From Martinezella rhizogenes (GTDB lineage: Bacteria > Pseudomonadota > Alphaproteobacteria > Rhizobiales > Rhizobiaceae), in the NCBI RefSeq assembly GCF_027460065.1, contig NZ_JAPYZZ010000001.1:252864-316863 (forward strand): a stretch of 64,000 nt of DNA, written 5' to 3'. The position numbers and the translations under genes were made by a program. Shown here piece by piece: positions 7,828 to 16,861 of this stretch. The notes beneath the pieces are model-generated. The model did no database searches, was not told the origin of the DNA, and saw only the letters and a program-made list of their open reading frames with translations. Position 1 is the stretch's first letter. Each line of letters begins with the position of its first letter.

Positions 7828-8382
7828 ATGTCCAGGCTTCAAAAGCTATTTCTCACCGGTTTGACCATTGCGGCCGCAATATCGGCACCCGCGCTTGCGG
7901 ACGATTTCCGCTTGTCCAGCTCCTCCGTTTCGGAGGGACATCAACTTGCGGCCGCTCAGGTCTTCAAAGGCTTTGGTTGTGACGGCGGTAATCTCTCCCC
8001 ACAATTGGCGTGGTCCGGCGCACCGAAGGAAGCCAAGAGCTTCGCCATCACCGCCTATGATCCCGATGCACCGACCGGTTCAGGCTGGTGGCATTGGAAT
8101 GTCGTGAATATTCCGGCCGACGTCACGCAGCTTGACGCTAGCGCGAGCGGAAACAACGCCATGCCGAAAGGGTCGCTGGAACTGAAGAACGACTATGGCG
8201 TCGCAGGATTTGGCGGCGCCTGCCCGCCCCCCGGCGAAGTGCATCGATACATCTTTACCGTCTATGCGCTTGGCGTCGAAAAGCTTGAATTACCCGAAGG
8301 CGCAAGCAACGCCCTCGCCGGCTTCATGGTCCGCGCCAATACGATCAGCCAGGCGCGCCTTACCGCCGTCTATAACAGGTAA
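7828..8382 (+). CDS. YbhB/YbcL family (PEBP-like) secreted protein
   Basis: A 184-residue member of the phosphatidylethanolamine-binding / Raf-kinase-inhibitor-like family. An N-terminal signal peptide (about 1-24, ending APALA) predicts export to the periplasm. The family's ligand-pocket motifs are clear: DPDAPTGSGWWHWNVVNIP around residues 73-91, and GGACPPPGEVHRYIFTVYAL around 130-149. Bacterial members have no settled function. Shine-Dalgarno GAAGGAAAC precedes the ATG. Pairing with an AraC regulator upstream suggests a small regulated unit. Confidence 0.9.
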   Translation: MSRLQKLFLTGLTIAAAISAPALADDFRLSSSSVSEGHQLAAAQVFKGFGCDGGNLSPQLAWSGAPKEAKSFAITAYDPDAPTGSGWWHWNVVNIPADVTQLDASASGNNAMPKGSLELKNDYGVAGFGGACPPPGEVHRYIFTVYALGVEKLELPEGASNALAGFMVRANTISQARLTAVYNR

Positions 8383-8554
8383 TATCGGGATGAAATTGTA
8401 AGCCCTGAGGGCGAAACTCCCGTTCGCTGCGTCGCCTGCGCGCCTTAACCGCCGCTCATCGATTTTCCACCTGTTGCAGAGCGGGCCGCGACTGCCTATT
8501 TCCAGTACAAGAAATAGACATTGCGGCCCGTGGCCCAAAGAAAAGGAAAAACCG

Positions 8555-8995
8555 ATGAGCGGCCTGAAATTGCTGGCGCTGGATACTGAAGATCTCTCGA
8601 TCATTTCAACACATATGCAGGACAGCGTCTTCAAGCTGAAGGATGTTGCCTTCGAGCCGAAGCACGGGCAGTTCACGCTGTCCGCCAACCGTTTCGTTTG
8701 GGAAAGCACCACCAAAAAGAACCTGCCGCCAGAGCGCTGCCGCACAGTTGTTTTCCTGAAGCGCGTGTCCGGCGTGCGCTCTCAATCCATCAACTTGGCC
8801 GACAGGGAGCAGGTGCTTTCACTTCTGGCGATACGCTTCACCCCGAACGGCGAAGGCCCTGATGGCCTTGTGGAACTGGCGCTTTCGGGTGGCGGCACCA
8901 TCGCGCTTGATGTCGAATGCATCGAGGCGCAGCTGACCGATGTGAGCGGCGCCTGGGAAACCGCCGCCAAACCGCATCATCCCGACAGCGAATAA
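8555..8995 (+). CDS. DUF2948 family protein
   Basis: A 146-residue cytoplasmic protein starting MSGLKLLALDTEDLSIISTH. It matches the DUF2948 family, which in alphaproteobacteria is found next to hisD. Seen features: no signal peptide, an SANRFVWE segment, and an ending VECIEAQLTDVSGAWETAAKP. The ATG at 8555 has AAAGGAAAA just upstream; a longer reading from 8474 is not supported. Its function is unknown. The conserved position suggests a housekeeping role rather than one in histidine synthesis. Confidence 0.85.
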   Translation: MSGLKLLALDTEDLSIISTHMQDSVFKLKDVAFEPKHGQFTLSANRFVWESTTKKNLPPERCRTVVFLKRVSGVRSQSINLADREQVLSLLAIRFTPNGEGPDGLVELALSGGGTIALDVECIEAQLTDVSGAWETAAKPHHPDSE

Positions 8996-9128
8996 ACGTC
9001 GCGAGCCTTCGCAACGGTTGCCTTTCCTTGCCGTTTCGATTTATGCCACTTACCAGAGCCGTGATTATTGCACGGCAAGTTCGTGCACCTCGCGGGATCG
9101 CCCGCGGGGACAATGAAAGGGTAATGGC

Positions 9129-10427
9129 GTGGCAATCTGGCTGGAGCGGGCATCGGCTGATTTCGAACAGAAATTCGCTGCCTTCCTGACAACCAAGAGA
9201 GAAGTTTCCGAAGACGTCAACGCGACCGTTCGCGACATCATCAACGATGTCCGCCATCGCGGCGATGCGGCCCTTGCCCATTATTCCCAGAAATTCGACG
9301 GCATCGATTTTACCAAGGTTTCGATGCGGGTGACGGCGGATGAAATCGACGCCGCATTCTCTGCGGTCGACAGAAACGTCATTGAAGCGCTCGAACTCGC
9401 GGCCCGGCGTATCGAAAAACACCATGCGCGGCAGATGCCGAAGGATGACATCTATGAGGACGATATCGGCGTGGGGCTCGGCTCGCGCTGGACGGCCATC
9501 GAGGCTGTCGGCCTTTATGTGCCAGGCGGCACCGCGAGCTATCCGAGCTCCGTGCTGATGAACGCCGTGCCGGCCAAGGTTGCCGGCGTGGAGCGCATCG
9601 TCATGGTCGTACCCGCCAATGGAGGCGTGATAAATCCCGCCGTTCTTGCCGCCGCGCGTATTGCCGGTGTGGAGGAAATCTATCGCATCGGCGGCGCGCA
9701 GGCCGTCGCCGCGCTTGCCTACGGGACGGAAACAATCGCGCCGGTCGCCAAGATCGTTGGCCCCGGCAATGCCTATGTGGCGGCCGCCAAGCGGCAGGTC
9801 TTCGGCACCGTCGGCATCGACATGATCGCCGGGCCTTCCGAGGTGCTTGTCATCGCCGACAAGGATAACGACCCTGACTGGCTGGCTGCCGATCTTCTGG
9901 CGCAGGCGGAGCATGATCGCGGTGCCCAATCCATTCTCATCACCGACAATGCCGACCTCGGCAAGGCGGTGGAAGCCGCCGTCGAGCGGCAGCTGAAGCG
10001 CCTGTCGCGCGCCGAGACGGCGACGGCGAGCTGGGCGGATTTCGGCGCGATCATTCTGGTCGAAAAACTCGACGATGCCATTCCGCTTGCCAACCGCATT
10101 GCGGCCGAGCATCTGGAGCTTGCCGTCGACGACCCGGATGCGCTGATGGCCCACATCCGCAATGCCGGGGCGATTTTCGTCGGGCGCCACACCCCGGAAG
10201 TGATCGGTGATTATGTCGGCGGTTCCAACCACGTTCTGCCGACGGCGCGCTCGGCGCGCTTCTCCTCCGGCCTTTCCGTGCTGGATTTCGTCAAGCGCAC
10301 CTCGATCCTGCGGCTTGGGCCCGAGCAGTTGCGCCAGCTTGCGCCGGCGGCGATCACCCTTGCCCATTCTGAAGGGCTGGACGCGCATGCGCGCTCGGTC
10401 TCCATTCGTCTCAACCCGGAAAGTTAA
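9129..10427 (+). CDS. hisD: Histidinol dehydrogenase
   Basis: HisD catalyses the last two steps of histidine synthesis, oxidising L-histidinol to L-histidine with two NAD+ and a zinc ion. At 432 residues it is full length. Diagnostic segments are GLYVPGGTASYPSSVLMNAVPA, GGAQAVAALAYGTE, VGPGNAYVAAAKRQVFG, AGPSEVLVIAD, LAQAEHD and GSNHVLPT. The start is GTG at 9129. An ATG at 9124 is in another frame and has no homology. UPF0262 follows within 4 bases, so the two are probably cotranscribed. No leader attenuator with His codons is visible upstream. Confidence 0.97.
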   Translation: MAIWLERASADFEQKFAAFLTTKREVSEDVNATVRDIINDVRHRGDAALAHYSQKFDGIDFTKVSMRVTADEIDAAFSAVDRNVIEALELAARRIEKHHARQMPKDDIYEDDIGVGLGSRWTAIEAVGLYVPGGTASYPSSVLMNAVPAKVAGVERIVMVVPANGGVINPAVLAAARIAGVEEIYRIGGAQAVAALAYGTETIAPVAKIVGPGNAYVAAAKRQVFGTVGIDMIAGPSEVLVIADKDNDPDWLAADLLAQAEHDRGAQSILITDNADLGKAVEAAVERQLKRLSRAETATASWADFGAIILVEKLDDAIPLANRIAAEHLELAVDDPDALMAHIRNAGAIFVGRHTPEVIGDYVGGSNHVLPTARSARFSSGLSVLDFVKRTSILRLGPEQLRQLAPAAITLAHSEGLDAHARSVSIRLNPES

Positions 10428-10430
10428 GCG

Positions 10431-10904
10431 ATGGCTTCAGGCGATTTCCGGCTCTGCGACGTGGTACTGGACGACAGCATCGGCCGGTCCACGCCTGATG
10501 TGGAGCATGAACGCGCCGTCGCCATTTTCGACCTGATCGAAGAAAACACCTTTGAGCCTGCCGGGCATGAGGGCGGGCCGTACCGGCTGCATATATCGCT
10601 CGTCGATGCCAAGCTGGTCTTCGCGATCAAGACCGAGGACGACAAGGATGTTTCGACGCATATCCTGTCGCTGACGCCGTTCCGCCGCATCATCAAGGAC
10701 TATTTCCTGATCTGCGAAAGCTATTACGAGGCGATCCGCTCCTCGACGCCAAGCCAGATCGAAGCGATCGACATGGGCCGGCGGGGTATCCACAATGACG
10801 GTTCACAGACCCTGATGGATCGGCTGTCCGGCAAGATAAAAGTGGATTTCGATACGGCGCGCCGCCTCTTCACCCTTGTCTGCGTATTATATTGGCGGGG
10901 TTAG
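10431..10904 (+). CDS. UPF0262 family protein
   Basis: A 157-residue protein of the UPF0262 family, which is confined largely to alphaproteobacteria and regularly sits between hisD and a low-molecular-weight phosphatase. Conserved stretches visible are [29 protein letters not shown] and [13 protein letters not shown]. There is no signal peptide or transmembrane segment. It begins 3 bases after hisD and is followed 2 bases later by the phosphatase start. The function is unknown. The tight spacing argues for cotranscription. Confidence 0.9.
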   Translation: MASGDFRLCDVVLDDSIGRSTPDVEHERAVAIFDLIEENTFEPAGHEGGPYRLHISLVDAKLVFAIKTEDDKDVSTHILSLTPFRRIIKDYFLICESYYEAIRSSTPSQIEAIDMGRRGIHNDGSQTLMDRLSGKIKVDFDTARRLFTLVCVLYWRG

Positions 10905-10906
10905 AG

Positions 10907-11395
10907 ATGAGCGATCCTGCCGCAGTGCCAAACGAGGGACGAGCGCCCAAATCGGTCCTCTTCATGTGCGGCATGAATTCCATCCGCTCCCCGATGGCGG
11001 AGGTCATCGCCAAACGGCTGGTGGCGCCCGGCATCTATATCCAGTCGGCCGGCGTGCGTGCGGGCGAACGCGATCCCTTCGTGGATGCGGTACTGGAAGA
11101 GCAGGGATTTTCGCTCGGCAAGCATAAACCGCGCACTCTTGACGAGATCGAGGATGATTTTTTCGATCTGATCATTACATTAACACCCGAAGCCCATCAC
11201 GCCGCACTGGAATTGACGCGCTCGAATTCACTCCACGTGGTCTATTGGCCGACCATGGATCCGACGGTGATAACGGGCACGCGCGAGCAAATCCTCGACG
11301 CCTATCGCGACGTGCGAGACCATCTGGCGAAGCTGATCTCGGAACGCCTGCCGGGACGGCAGCAACCGGTGGCGGATACGCTTTCAAAAGAGTGA
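10907..11395 (+). CDS. Low-molecular-weight protein-tyrosine-phosphatase family
   Basis: A 162-residue cytoplasmic enzyme of the LMW-PTP/arsenate-reductase-like fold. The P-loop is C-G-M-N-S-I-R-S (CX5R[S/T]) with Cys21 the predicted nucleophile, followed by PMAEVIAKRL. The usual family motif is CxGNxCRS; here the second Cys is replaced by Ile and Gly-Asn becomes Met-Asn, so the redox-protective neighbouring Cys is missing. The expected late DP aspartate may be in MDPTVITG. ATG at 10907 is preferred; a TTG at 10892 would overlap UPF0262. The substrate is unknown. Confidence 0.88.
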   Translation: MSDPAAVPNEGRAPKSVLFMCGMNSIRSPMAEVIAKRLVAPGIYIQSAGVRAGERDPFVDAVLEEQGFSLGKHKPRTLDEIEDDFFDLIITLTPEAHHAALELTRSNSLHVVYWPTMDPTVITGTREQILDAYRDVRDHLAKLISERLPGRQQPVADTLSKE

Positions 11396-11413
11396 AAATA
11401 GCCCCCGCCTCGC

Positions 11414-11433
11414 GAAAATCGGTACTGATTTTC
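11414..11433. repeat. Short palindromic repeat-like hairpin
   Basis: A perfect inverted repeat, GAAAATC (11414-11420) and GATTTTC (11427-11433), sits in the 145-base gap before infA. It has no T tract. It resembles short palindromes dispersed in Rhizobiaceae intergenic regions. It could also limit readthrough into infA. Confidence 0.5.
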
Positions 11434-11539
11434 AAGCTGATGCTTTAGAGGTTCACAAATGTGCCGGGATTGTGTAGTTTCCGCGCAATTTTCCCGGACA
11501 GGACACGTCCGGCACTATCAACAGGAAGAAAACCCTTAC

Positions 11540-11758
11540 ATGACAAAAGAAGAAGTCCTTGAATTCCCGGGCATCGTAACCGAATTGCTGCCGAACGCAA
11601 CGTTCCGCGTGAAGCTTGAGAACGAACACGAGATCATCGCCCACACGGCGGGCCGCATGCGCAAGAACCGTATCCGCGTTCTGGCGGGCGACAAGGTGCT
11701 GGTCGAAATGACGCCTTACGACCTGACCAAGGGCCGCATCACCTACCGCTTCAAGTAA
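11540..11758 (+). CDS. infA: Translation initiation factor IF-1
   Basis: A 72-residue OB-fold protein that occupies the ribosomal A site during initiation together with IF-2 and IF-3. Conserved segments: [40 protein letters not shown] and [21 protein letters not shown] at 11540 lies after CAGGAAGAAAACCCTTAC. A longer reading from 11459 adds residues with no family counterpart. It leads the infA-maf-yacG order common in alphaproteobacteria. Confidence 0.98.
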   Translation: MTKEEVLEFPGIVTELLPNATFRVKLENEHEIIAHTAGRMRKNRIRVLAGDKVLVEMTPYDLTKGRITYRFK

Positions 11759-11791
11759 TCCACCTTTCGCATCGGACGCCCGGGCCGCGCA

Positions 11792-12415
11792 ATGACCAAT
11801 TCAAAACAAAAGCTCGTTCTGGCATCCGGTTCGCCGCGGCGTCTGGAGTTGCTGCATCAGATCGGTATCGAACCGGCACGTCTGATGCCGATGGATATTG
11901 ACGAGACACCCGCAAAGCTTGAGCATCCGCGTACGCTCTGCCGTCGCCTGTCGCAGCAGAAGGCAGAAGCCGCGCAGGCGACGCTGAAAAACGAGCAGGC
12001 GTGGAAAGACGCCTATGTTCTGGGCTCCGATACGGTGGTCGCCGTTGGTCGCCGCATCGTCGGCAAGGCAGAATATACGGAAGAGGCCTCTGCGGCGCTG
12101 CACCTTCTCTCGGGGCGCAGCCATTGGGTCTATACCGGCATCTGCCTCGTGACGCCCGACGGAAAAACCCGCCAGAAGGTGGCTGAGACCAAGGTGCGTT
12201 TCAAGCGCCTCTCCACGCGCGAGATCGACGCCTACATCGCGTCGGGCCAATGGCGCGGCAAGGCGGGAGCCTATGGCATTCAGGGTATTGCCGGTGCATT
12301 CGTGCAGAAGCTGACCGGTTCCTACACCAATGTCGTGGGATTGCCGCTTTATGAGACCATGTCGCTCTTGTCCGGTGAAGGGTTCGAGGTGACCTCGGGC
12401 TGGCTCGAAGGATAG
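11792..12415 (+). CDS. Maf family nucleoside triphosphate pyrophosphatase
   Basis: A 207-residue Maf-like protein, which hydrolyses (d)NTPs or modified NTPs to the monophosphate and pyrophosphate. The N-terminal signature ASGSPRRLELL and the VLGSDTVVAVG segment carrying the catalytic aspartate are present, as are SGRSHWVYTGICL and KAGAYGIQGIAGAFV. It lies 33 bases after infA and 5 bases before yacG. Whether it prefers dTTP/UTP or m7GTP is not decidable from the sequence seen; the Maf name reflects septum inhibition on overexpression in Bacillus. Confidence 0.93.
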   Translation: MTNSKQKLVLASGSPRRLELLHQIGIEPARLMPMDIDETPAKLEHPRTLCRRLSQQKAEAAQATLKNEQAWKDAYVLGSDTVVAVGRRIVGKAEYTEEASAALHLLSGRSHWVYTGICLVTPDGKTRQKVAETKVRFKRLSTREIDAYIASGQWRGKAGAYGIQGIAGAFVQKLTGSYTNVVGLPLYETMSLLSGEGFEVTSGWLEG

Positions 12416-12420
12416 ACCCC

Positions 12421-12645
12421 ATGACAAATTCTCCCGAAGGCGCCGGAAAGGTCACGCCGCTTCGCAAAACCCAGCCCTGCCCGGAATGCCGCCGGCCGTC
12501 GACGCGGGAAAACTATCCTTTCTGTTCGGATCGCTGCCGCTCGCTCGATCTCGCCCGTTGGCTGAACGGCTCCTACGCCATTCCCGTTGCGGACGACGAA
12601 AGTAGCGCCGGTGGACAGGACGGCGGTAAAAACAACTCCGAATAA
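12421..12645 (+). CDS. yacG: DNA gyrase inhibitor YacG (zinc-binding)
   Basis: A 74-residue protein with the YacG four-cysteine zinc site: CPECRRPS near residues 20-27 and FCSDRCRSLDLARW near residues 37-50. In E. coli YacG binds GyrB and inhibits gyrase. The C-terminus is acidic and Gly/Ser-rich. It starts 5 bases after the maf stop, so infA-maf-yacG is one likely operon. Confidence 0.93.
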   Translation: MTNSPEGAGKVTPLRKTQPCPECRRPSTRENYPFCSDRCRSLDLARWLNGSYAIPVADDESSAGGQDGGKNNSE

Positions 12646-12792
12646 AGACCTGCACTGCCGGAAATCTCGGCGGTGAATTGCAAAAAATTTTCAGAGCCTT
12701 CGCTCACACCTTATATTCACCGGCTGCCCACAGCCCGAAAAGCCATATCAGAACCGGCTGAGGTCTTTCTCCCAGCCCCTTAAGGTCTTGCG

Positions 12793-13629
12793 ATGGACGC
12801 AGGCTCGCAGAAGAGAGTGAGTTCTGGCGCGCTGCTGTTTGCGGTGCTGGCCGTCTGTTTTGCCATAGGGGCGACGGTGCTGCTTGCCAATGATAAGAAG
12901 CATCTCAAGAGCTTGCTGACCTATCTCAATCTGGCGCCCGCCACACGCTTTGCCGAACCGCCGCCGAAGATGAAGCCCGTCAAGCGACAGAAGCTTGCCG
13001 CCAGAACGGTTTACCTGCCACCGCACCTGCTGAAATTCGAATCGTCGGGCGATAGGGCATCCTTCGCACGGGACTTCGTTCTTTCCGGCAGGGACCTTTG
13101 CGAGCGCTTCACCACCGCCGGTTTTTCCACTCCGCAGGGCTGGCACGTCAGCCCGGTCAACATCCGCAACTTCGAATGCATGGCAGACTTTACGGCAGGA
13201 AAAGCCGAAGACCCGGCGCAGCCCGCATCGCTCTTCCTTGAAATCAGGGGCGGGGCTTCCGGCGACATCCGCTCCATCAGGATGAAGGCTGTTGCGCCAG
13301 AGACACCTGACGGCACCGCCATTTTGACGAAGCTTGAGGAAATGCTCACCTTGGTCATCGCGCAAACACACTGGGCCGACCTAGCCGGCATGCTTGAACC
13401 GGCCCGCAGGATGCAGCCTTATCAGGCGCAGCACTTCGGTATTTCAGTTTCCATAAAACCGGAACCAACCGCACCGCATCGCCTGAACGTGATTTTGCTG
13501 GCGAGCGAGGAACCGCCGGGGGTCAAGCTGACACGCGCGTTTTTTGACACGGACCGTTGGCTTCGCCCGGCCGTCCTTTCGGATCGGCCGATACCCCATC
13601 TTTCCGTCATGAAAAGCCACGCCCCGTGA
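12793..13629 (+). CDS. Unrecognised membrane-anchored periplasmic protein
   Basis: A 278-residue protein whose function I do not recognise; it may belong to a Rhizobiaceae-specific DUF. Residues 14-35 form one transmembrane or signal-anchor helix (ALLFAVLAVCFAIGATVLL). The rest is soluble, with two cysteines about 30 residues apart (LCERF and FECMADF), compatible with a disulfide in the periplasm. There are no enzyme motifs. The N-terminus is short and charged, so the protein is likely inner-membrane anchored facing the periplasm. It converges on galE with about 12 bases between the coding ends. Confidence 0.75.
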   Translation: MDAGSQKRVSSGALLFAVLAVCFAIGATVLLANDKKHLKSLLTYLNLAPATRFAEPPPKMKPVKRQKLAARTVYLPPHLLKFESSGDRASFARDFVLSGRDLCERFTTAGFSTPQGWHVSPVNIRNFECMADFTAGKAEDPAQPASLFLEIRGGASGDIRSIRMKAVAPETPDGTAILTKLEEMLTLVIAQTHWADLAGMLEPARRMQPYQAQHFGISVSIKPEPTAPHRLNVILLASEEPPGVKLTRAFFDTDRWLRPAVLSDRPIPHLSVMKSHAP

Positions 13630-13641
13630 GGTAAAGGTGGC

Positions 13642-14673
13642 TCAGCCTATCGCTGCCAGCTTGCGCCGCATCGGCGGTATTCTGCCGCTTTGCTGGGCCT
13701 GACGCTTGGCTTCCCATTGAAGCGCGGTGCGAACGATGGTCGTCAGATCGTTGAAGCGAGGGCGCCAGCCCAGTTCCGACTGGATGCGCGACGAATCCGC
13801 CACCATGGCCGCAATGTCGCCCGGACGGCGCGGGCAATGAATGATCGGGAATTCACATGCGGATTCCCGCTGTACGGCCTGCAGGACGTCCAGAACCGAA
13901 TAACCGACACCATAACCGCAGTTCAGGGTCCGTGTACCGCCGCCGGCACGTAGATGCGCCATGGCCAGCATATGCGCATCGATCAGATCGCTGACGTGAA
14001 TATAATCACGAACGCCGGTTCCATCGGCGGTCGGGTAATCCGTGCCATAAACCTCCACCCGGTCGCGGCGGCCGGTCGCGGCTTCGCATGCGACCTTGAT
14101 GAGGTTTGCAACGCCGGTCGGCGAAGGCCCGGCACGGCCCTGCGGGTCGGCTCCGGCAACGTTGAAATAACGCAGCGCTACATAGTTGAAATCATGCGCC
14201 TGCACGACATCACGTAGCATGATCTCGGAAGCGAGTTTCGACAGGCCGTAGGGGTTTTCCGGGCTCAGGACCGCCGTTTCAGGAACGGGACCGTCAAAGG
14301 GCTGGTTTCCATAGACGGCGGCTGTCGAGGAGAAGATGAAATTACGGATGCCGTTGCGAACCGCCGCTGCAACAAGGGCGCGGGTCGTGCCGGTATTGTT
14401 TTCGTAATATTCGAGCGGCTGGCTGATCGACTCGGGAACGCTGACGGACCCGGCGAAGTGGAAGATGGTCTCGATGTGGTTTTCTTCGAAAACCTGATCG
14501 AGCAAGGCACGGTCCGCCACATCGCCCAGATAAAAACGCGCCGCCGGCGCGACGGCCCAGCGCGACCCCGTGGAAAGCCGGTCGACGACAACGACCTCTT
14601 CCCCGGCATCGAGCAAAGCCCACACCATGTGGCTTCCTATATAACCGGCCCCACCCGTGACCAGAACAGCCAT
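13642..14673 (-). CDS. galE: UDP-glucose 4-epimerase
   Basis: A 343-residue short-chain dehydrogenase-fold enzyme interconverting UDP-glucose and UDP-galactose with tightly bound NAD+. The Rossmann motif TGGAGYIGSHMV is at the N-terminus. The catalytic triad is visible as SSTAAVYG (Ser) and YGLSKLASE (Tyr-x3-Lys). The sugar-binding segment RYFNVAGADPQGRAG is also typical. It probably supplies UDP-galactose for exopolysaccharide and LPS. It stands alone on the minus strand; rhizobia often have a second copy (exoB), so the exact symbol is less certain than the activity. Confidence 0.92.
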   Translation of the reverse strand: MAVLVTGGAGYIGSHMVWALLDAGEEVVVVDRLSTGSRWAVAPAARFYLGDVADRALLDQVFEENHIETIFHFAGSVSVPESISQPLEYYENNTGTTRALVAAAVRNGIRNFIFSSTAAVYGNQPFDGPVPETAVLSPENPYGLSKLASEIMLRDVVQAHDFNYVALRYFNVAGADPQGRAGPSPTGVANLIKVACEAATGRRDRVEVYGTDYPTADGTGVRDYIHVSDLIDAHMLAMAHLRAGGGTRTLNCGYGVGYSVLDVLQAVQRESACEFPIIHCPRRPGDIAAMVADSSRIQSELGWRPRFNDLTTIVRTALQWEAKRQAQQSGRIPPMRRKLAAIG

Positions 14674-15003
14674 GACAATACTTCCCTGTTTGCTTTTCTT
14701 GAGCCTATCAAAGCCAATAATTCTTCATCATTGATTACTTGCACAGCGAATACACAACCGAGCGCCCACCCCATTAAAAAGGTGGCTTACGATTGGTTAG
14801 CGCAATGAGTTTCTTTTTAGTGATTAGATGAAAATGTTCTCATGTATGGAACAAGAAGCGCATATCACAGAAAATCCCCCACGTCGATGGTTACGCCGTG
14901 GGGTTGCAGTTTCCGGTCTCTACTGTGATTTTGTTGCCGATCTTCCTACCGCAGCGCGATGCCCTGTCCAGTAGGGGAAGACCGTTGAAGGGAAGATCGA
15001 GGC
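14674..15003. other. Intergenic region, galE promoter side
   Basis: 330 bases without a gene. The part next to galE (14674-14860) is A+T-rich and probably holds the galE promoter. A hairpin with arms CCCCACG and CGTGGGG lies at about 14876-14903. On the minus strand it is followed by GATTTTC and could terminate the aminotransferase transcript. Nothing else is supported. Confidence 0.5.
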
Positions 15004-16170
15004 TTACCTGCCGAGAATGTAAGATGCCAGCCGATCGGCCGCATCTTCTATCTGCCTGGGGTTGCGCAGGAAGCAGGCGCGCAGGAACAGCTCTCCGCCC
15101 GGGCCGAAGGCCGTGCCGGGCGCAAGGCCGACGCCGGTCTTGTCCACGATATCGAGCGCCGTGGCGCGACTGTCCGTGACGCCGTCAATCTTGAGGAAAG
15201 CATAAAGCGCGCCGTCCGGTTTCAGGGTTTCCACACGGTTAGTGGCGATCAGCGCGTCGCAGAGAATGTCGCGGGAGGTCAAAGCGCGTTCGTAATTCTC
15301 GCGGACGAAACCATCACCGTGATCAAGGGCGGCAACGGCACCGCGCTGCATGAACTGCGCCACGCCTGATGTGGAATATTGAATGAGGTTTTCGATCACC
15401 TGACCGATGGCCGGCGGAGCAACGAGCCAGCCGACGCGCCAGCCGGTCATCGACCAGTTCTTCGAGAAGGAGTTGGCAAAGACGATCTTGTCGTCCGGCT
15501 CCATCACGTCGAGGAAGGACGGCGCGCGACTGCCTGCATAGTGATAAAGCGCATAGATTTCGTCGGCGACGATCCACAGATCGTGTTTGCGGGCGAGCGC
15601 CAGAACGTCACGGAGATTGTCGCGTGTTGCCGTCCATCCGGTAGGGTTGGAAGGCGTGTTGATGAAAAGCGCCTTCGTCTTGCCGGTGATTGCACTTTCC
15701 AGCCTGTTGATATCGAGATCCCAGCGGCCATCGCGGAAATCGATGCCGACCGGAACCGCCTTTGCGCCAGCAACGCCGATAGCAGCGACGATATTGGGCC
15801 AGGTGGGCGAGAGATACACCATCTCGTCGCCCGGTGAGGTCAGCGCCTGTACGGCAAGCACGATCGCCTGCATGCCGGAACCGGTGGCGTAAAAATGCTC
15901 CGGCGGCAATGATGCCGCGAAATGCCGCTCGTAATAACGGCTCAGCGCCTGCCGCAGTTCTGGTATGCCGCGCTGCCAGGTATAGAAGGTTTCGCCATTG
16001 TTCAGTCCATCGATGGCGGCCTGATTGATGAAGTCGGGGCTCGGCAGATCGCCTTCACCAACCCAGAGCGGCAGGAGATTGTCCCGCCCCCGGGCATAAT
16101 TCACGACTTCGACAATGCCGCTCTCGGGAGCTGCCAGAGAGCGCGCACTCAGACTGTTTAAAATGGACAT
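15004..16170 (-). CDS. PLP-dependent class I/II aminotransferase
   Basis: A 388-residue fold-type I aminotransferase. The PLP-binding lysine is in SFSKNWSMTGWRVGWL. Other family hallmarks are ATGSGMQAIVLAVQAL, FINTPSNPTGW, VADEIYALYHY and the C-terminal FLRACFLRNP with the carboxylate-binding Arg. ATG at 16170 has ACGGAG eight bases ahead; a GTG at 16179 is too close to that site. The opening resembles aspartate/aromatic-type enzymes, but the amino donor and product cannot be assigned. It is a single gene, separated from mscL by a hairpin. Confidence 0.9.
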   Translation of the reverse strand: MSILNSLSARSLAAPESGIVEVVNYARGRDNLLPLWVGEGDLPSPDFINQAAIDGLNNGETFYTWQRGIPELRQALSRYYERHFAASLPPEHFYATGSGMQAIVLAVQALTSPGDEMVYLSPTWPNIVAAIGVAGAKAVPVGIDFRDGRWDLDINRLESAITGKTKALFINTPSNPTGWTATRDNLRDVLALARKHDLWIVADEIYALYHYAGSRAPSFLDVMEPDDKIVFANSFSKNWSMTGWRVGWLVAPPAIGQVIENLIQYSTSGVAQFMQRGAVAALDHGDGFVRENYERALTSRDILCDALIATNRVETLKPDGALYAFLKIDGVTDSRATALDIVDKTGVGLAPGTAFGPGGELFLRACFLRNPRQIEDAADRLASYILGR

Positions 16171-16261
16171 TAAAGACACTCCGTTTGGTGCCTTCTTATC
16201 GCATCGGATCAGCCATGTGCATGATATTCCGTGAGACGATCATGGATTTTCTTTATGGATC

Positions 16262-16291
16262 ATCCCCGGCAGGAACGAGCCGGCCGGGGAT
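16262..16291 (-). terminator. Strong hairpin downstream of mscL
   Basis: ATCCCCGGC (16262-16270) pairs perfectly with GCCGGGGAT (16283-16291). It is just downstream of the mscL stop codon on the minus strand. No T tract follows, so it may act as a Rho-assisted terminator or an mRNA-stabilising hairpin. Confidence 0.6.
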
Positions 16292-16302
16292 TGGTCCGAG
16301 TT

Positions 16303-16731
16303 TCAACGCGTCTTGAGCAGATCGCGGATTTCGGTGAGGAGCCTGACGTCTTCCGGCGGCGGGGCGGCTGCCGGCTTTTCTTCGACCTTTTTGCGGTCAA
16401 CAGAATCACGAAGCTTGTTGACGCCCTTGACCATCAGGAAAATGATCCAGGCCAGGATGAGGAAGTTGATGAGAACCGTCAAAAAGTTGCCGTAGGCGAA
16501 GACGGCGCCCTGTTCGCGGGCGGCAGCGAGCGAGGTGGCGTTGACGTTTGCGCTCAGCGGCAGGAAGTAATTCGAGAAGTCGAACCCGCCGAAGATTGCG
16601 CCGACGATCGGCATGATGAGATCGTTGACGACGGAATCGACGATCTTGCTGAAAGCCGCGCCGATAATCACACCCACGGCCAAATCCATGACATTGCCGC
16701 GGGCAATGAAGGTTTTAAATTCGTTAAGCAT
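16303..16731 (-). CDS. mscL: Large-conductance mechanosensitive channel MscL
   Basis: A 142-residue channel that opens under membrane tension and releases solutes during hypo-osmotic shock. The first transmembrane helix carries the gate motif in [19 protein letters not shown], and the second is in [21 protein letters not shown]. The cytoplasmic tail [20 protein letters not shown] matches the family's C-terminal helix bundle. The N-terminal [12 protein letters not shown] is the usual amphipathic helix. GAGAGGGACAATCTGA precedes the ATG. It is monocistronic. Confidence 0.97.
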   Translation of the reverse strand: MLNEFKTFIARGNVMDLAVGVIIGAAFSKIVDSVVNDLIMPIVGAIFGGFDFSNYFLPLSANVNATSLAAAREQGAVFAYGNFLTVLINFLILAWIIFLMVKGVNKLRDSVDRKKVEEKPAAAPPPEDVRLLTEIRDLLKTR

Positions 16732-16861
16732 TCAGATTGTCCCTCTCTCCTGCTTCGCGAGCTGAAGCTTTGTGACTGTCCCTACGCATTCAACCATACA
16801 GATTTCCTTACACTTTTGGAATTCGTCAAGATTGCATTTATTGGCTTTTTTGCACGCTAGA

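Noticed and set aside
8838..10388. A 516-codon open frame opposite hisD
   Set aside because: It spans parts of two real plus-strand genes (DUF2948 and hisD) without any domain.
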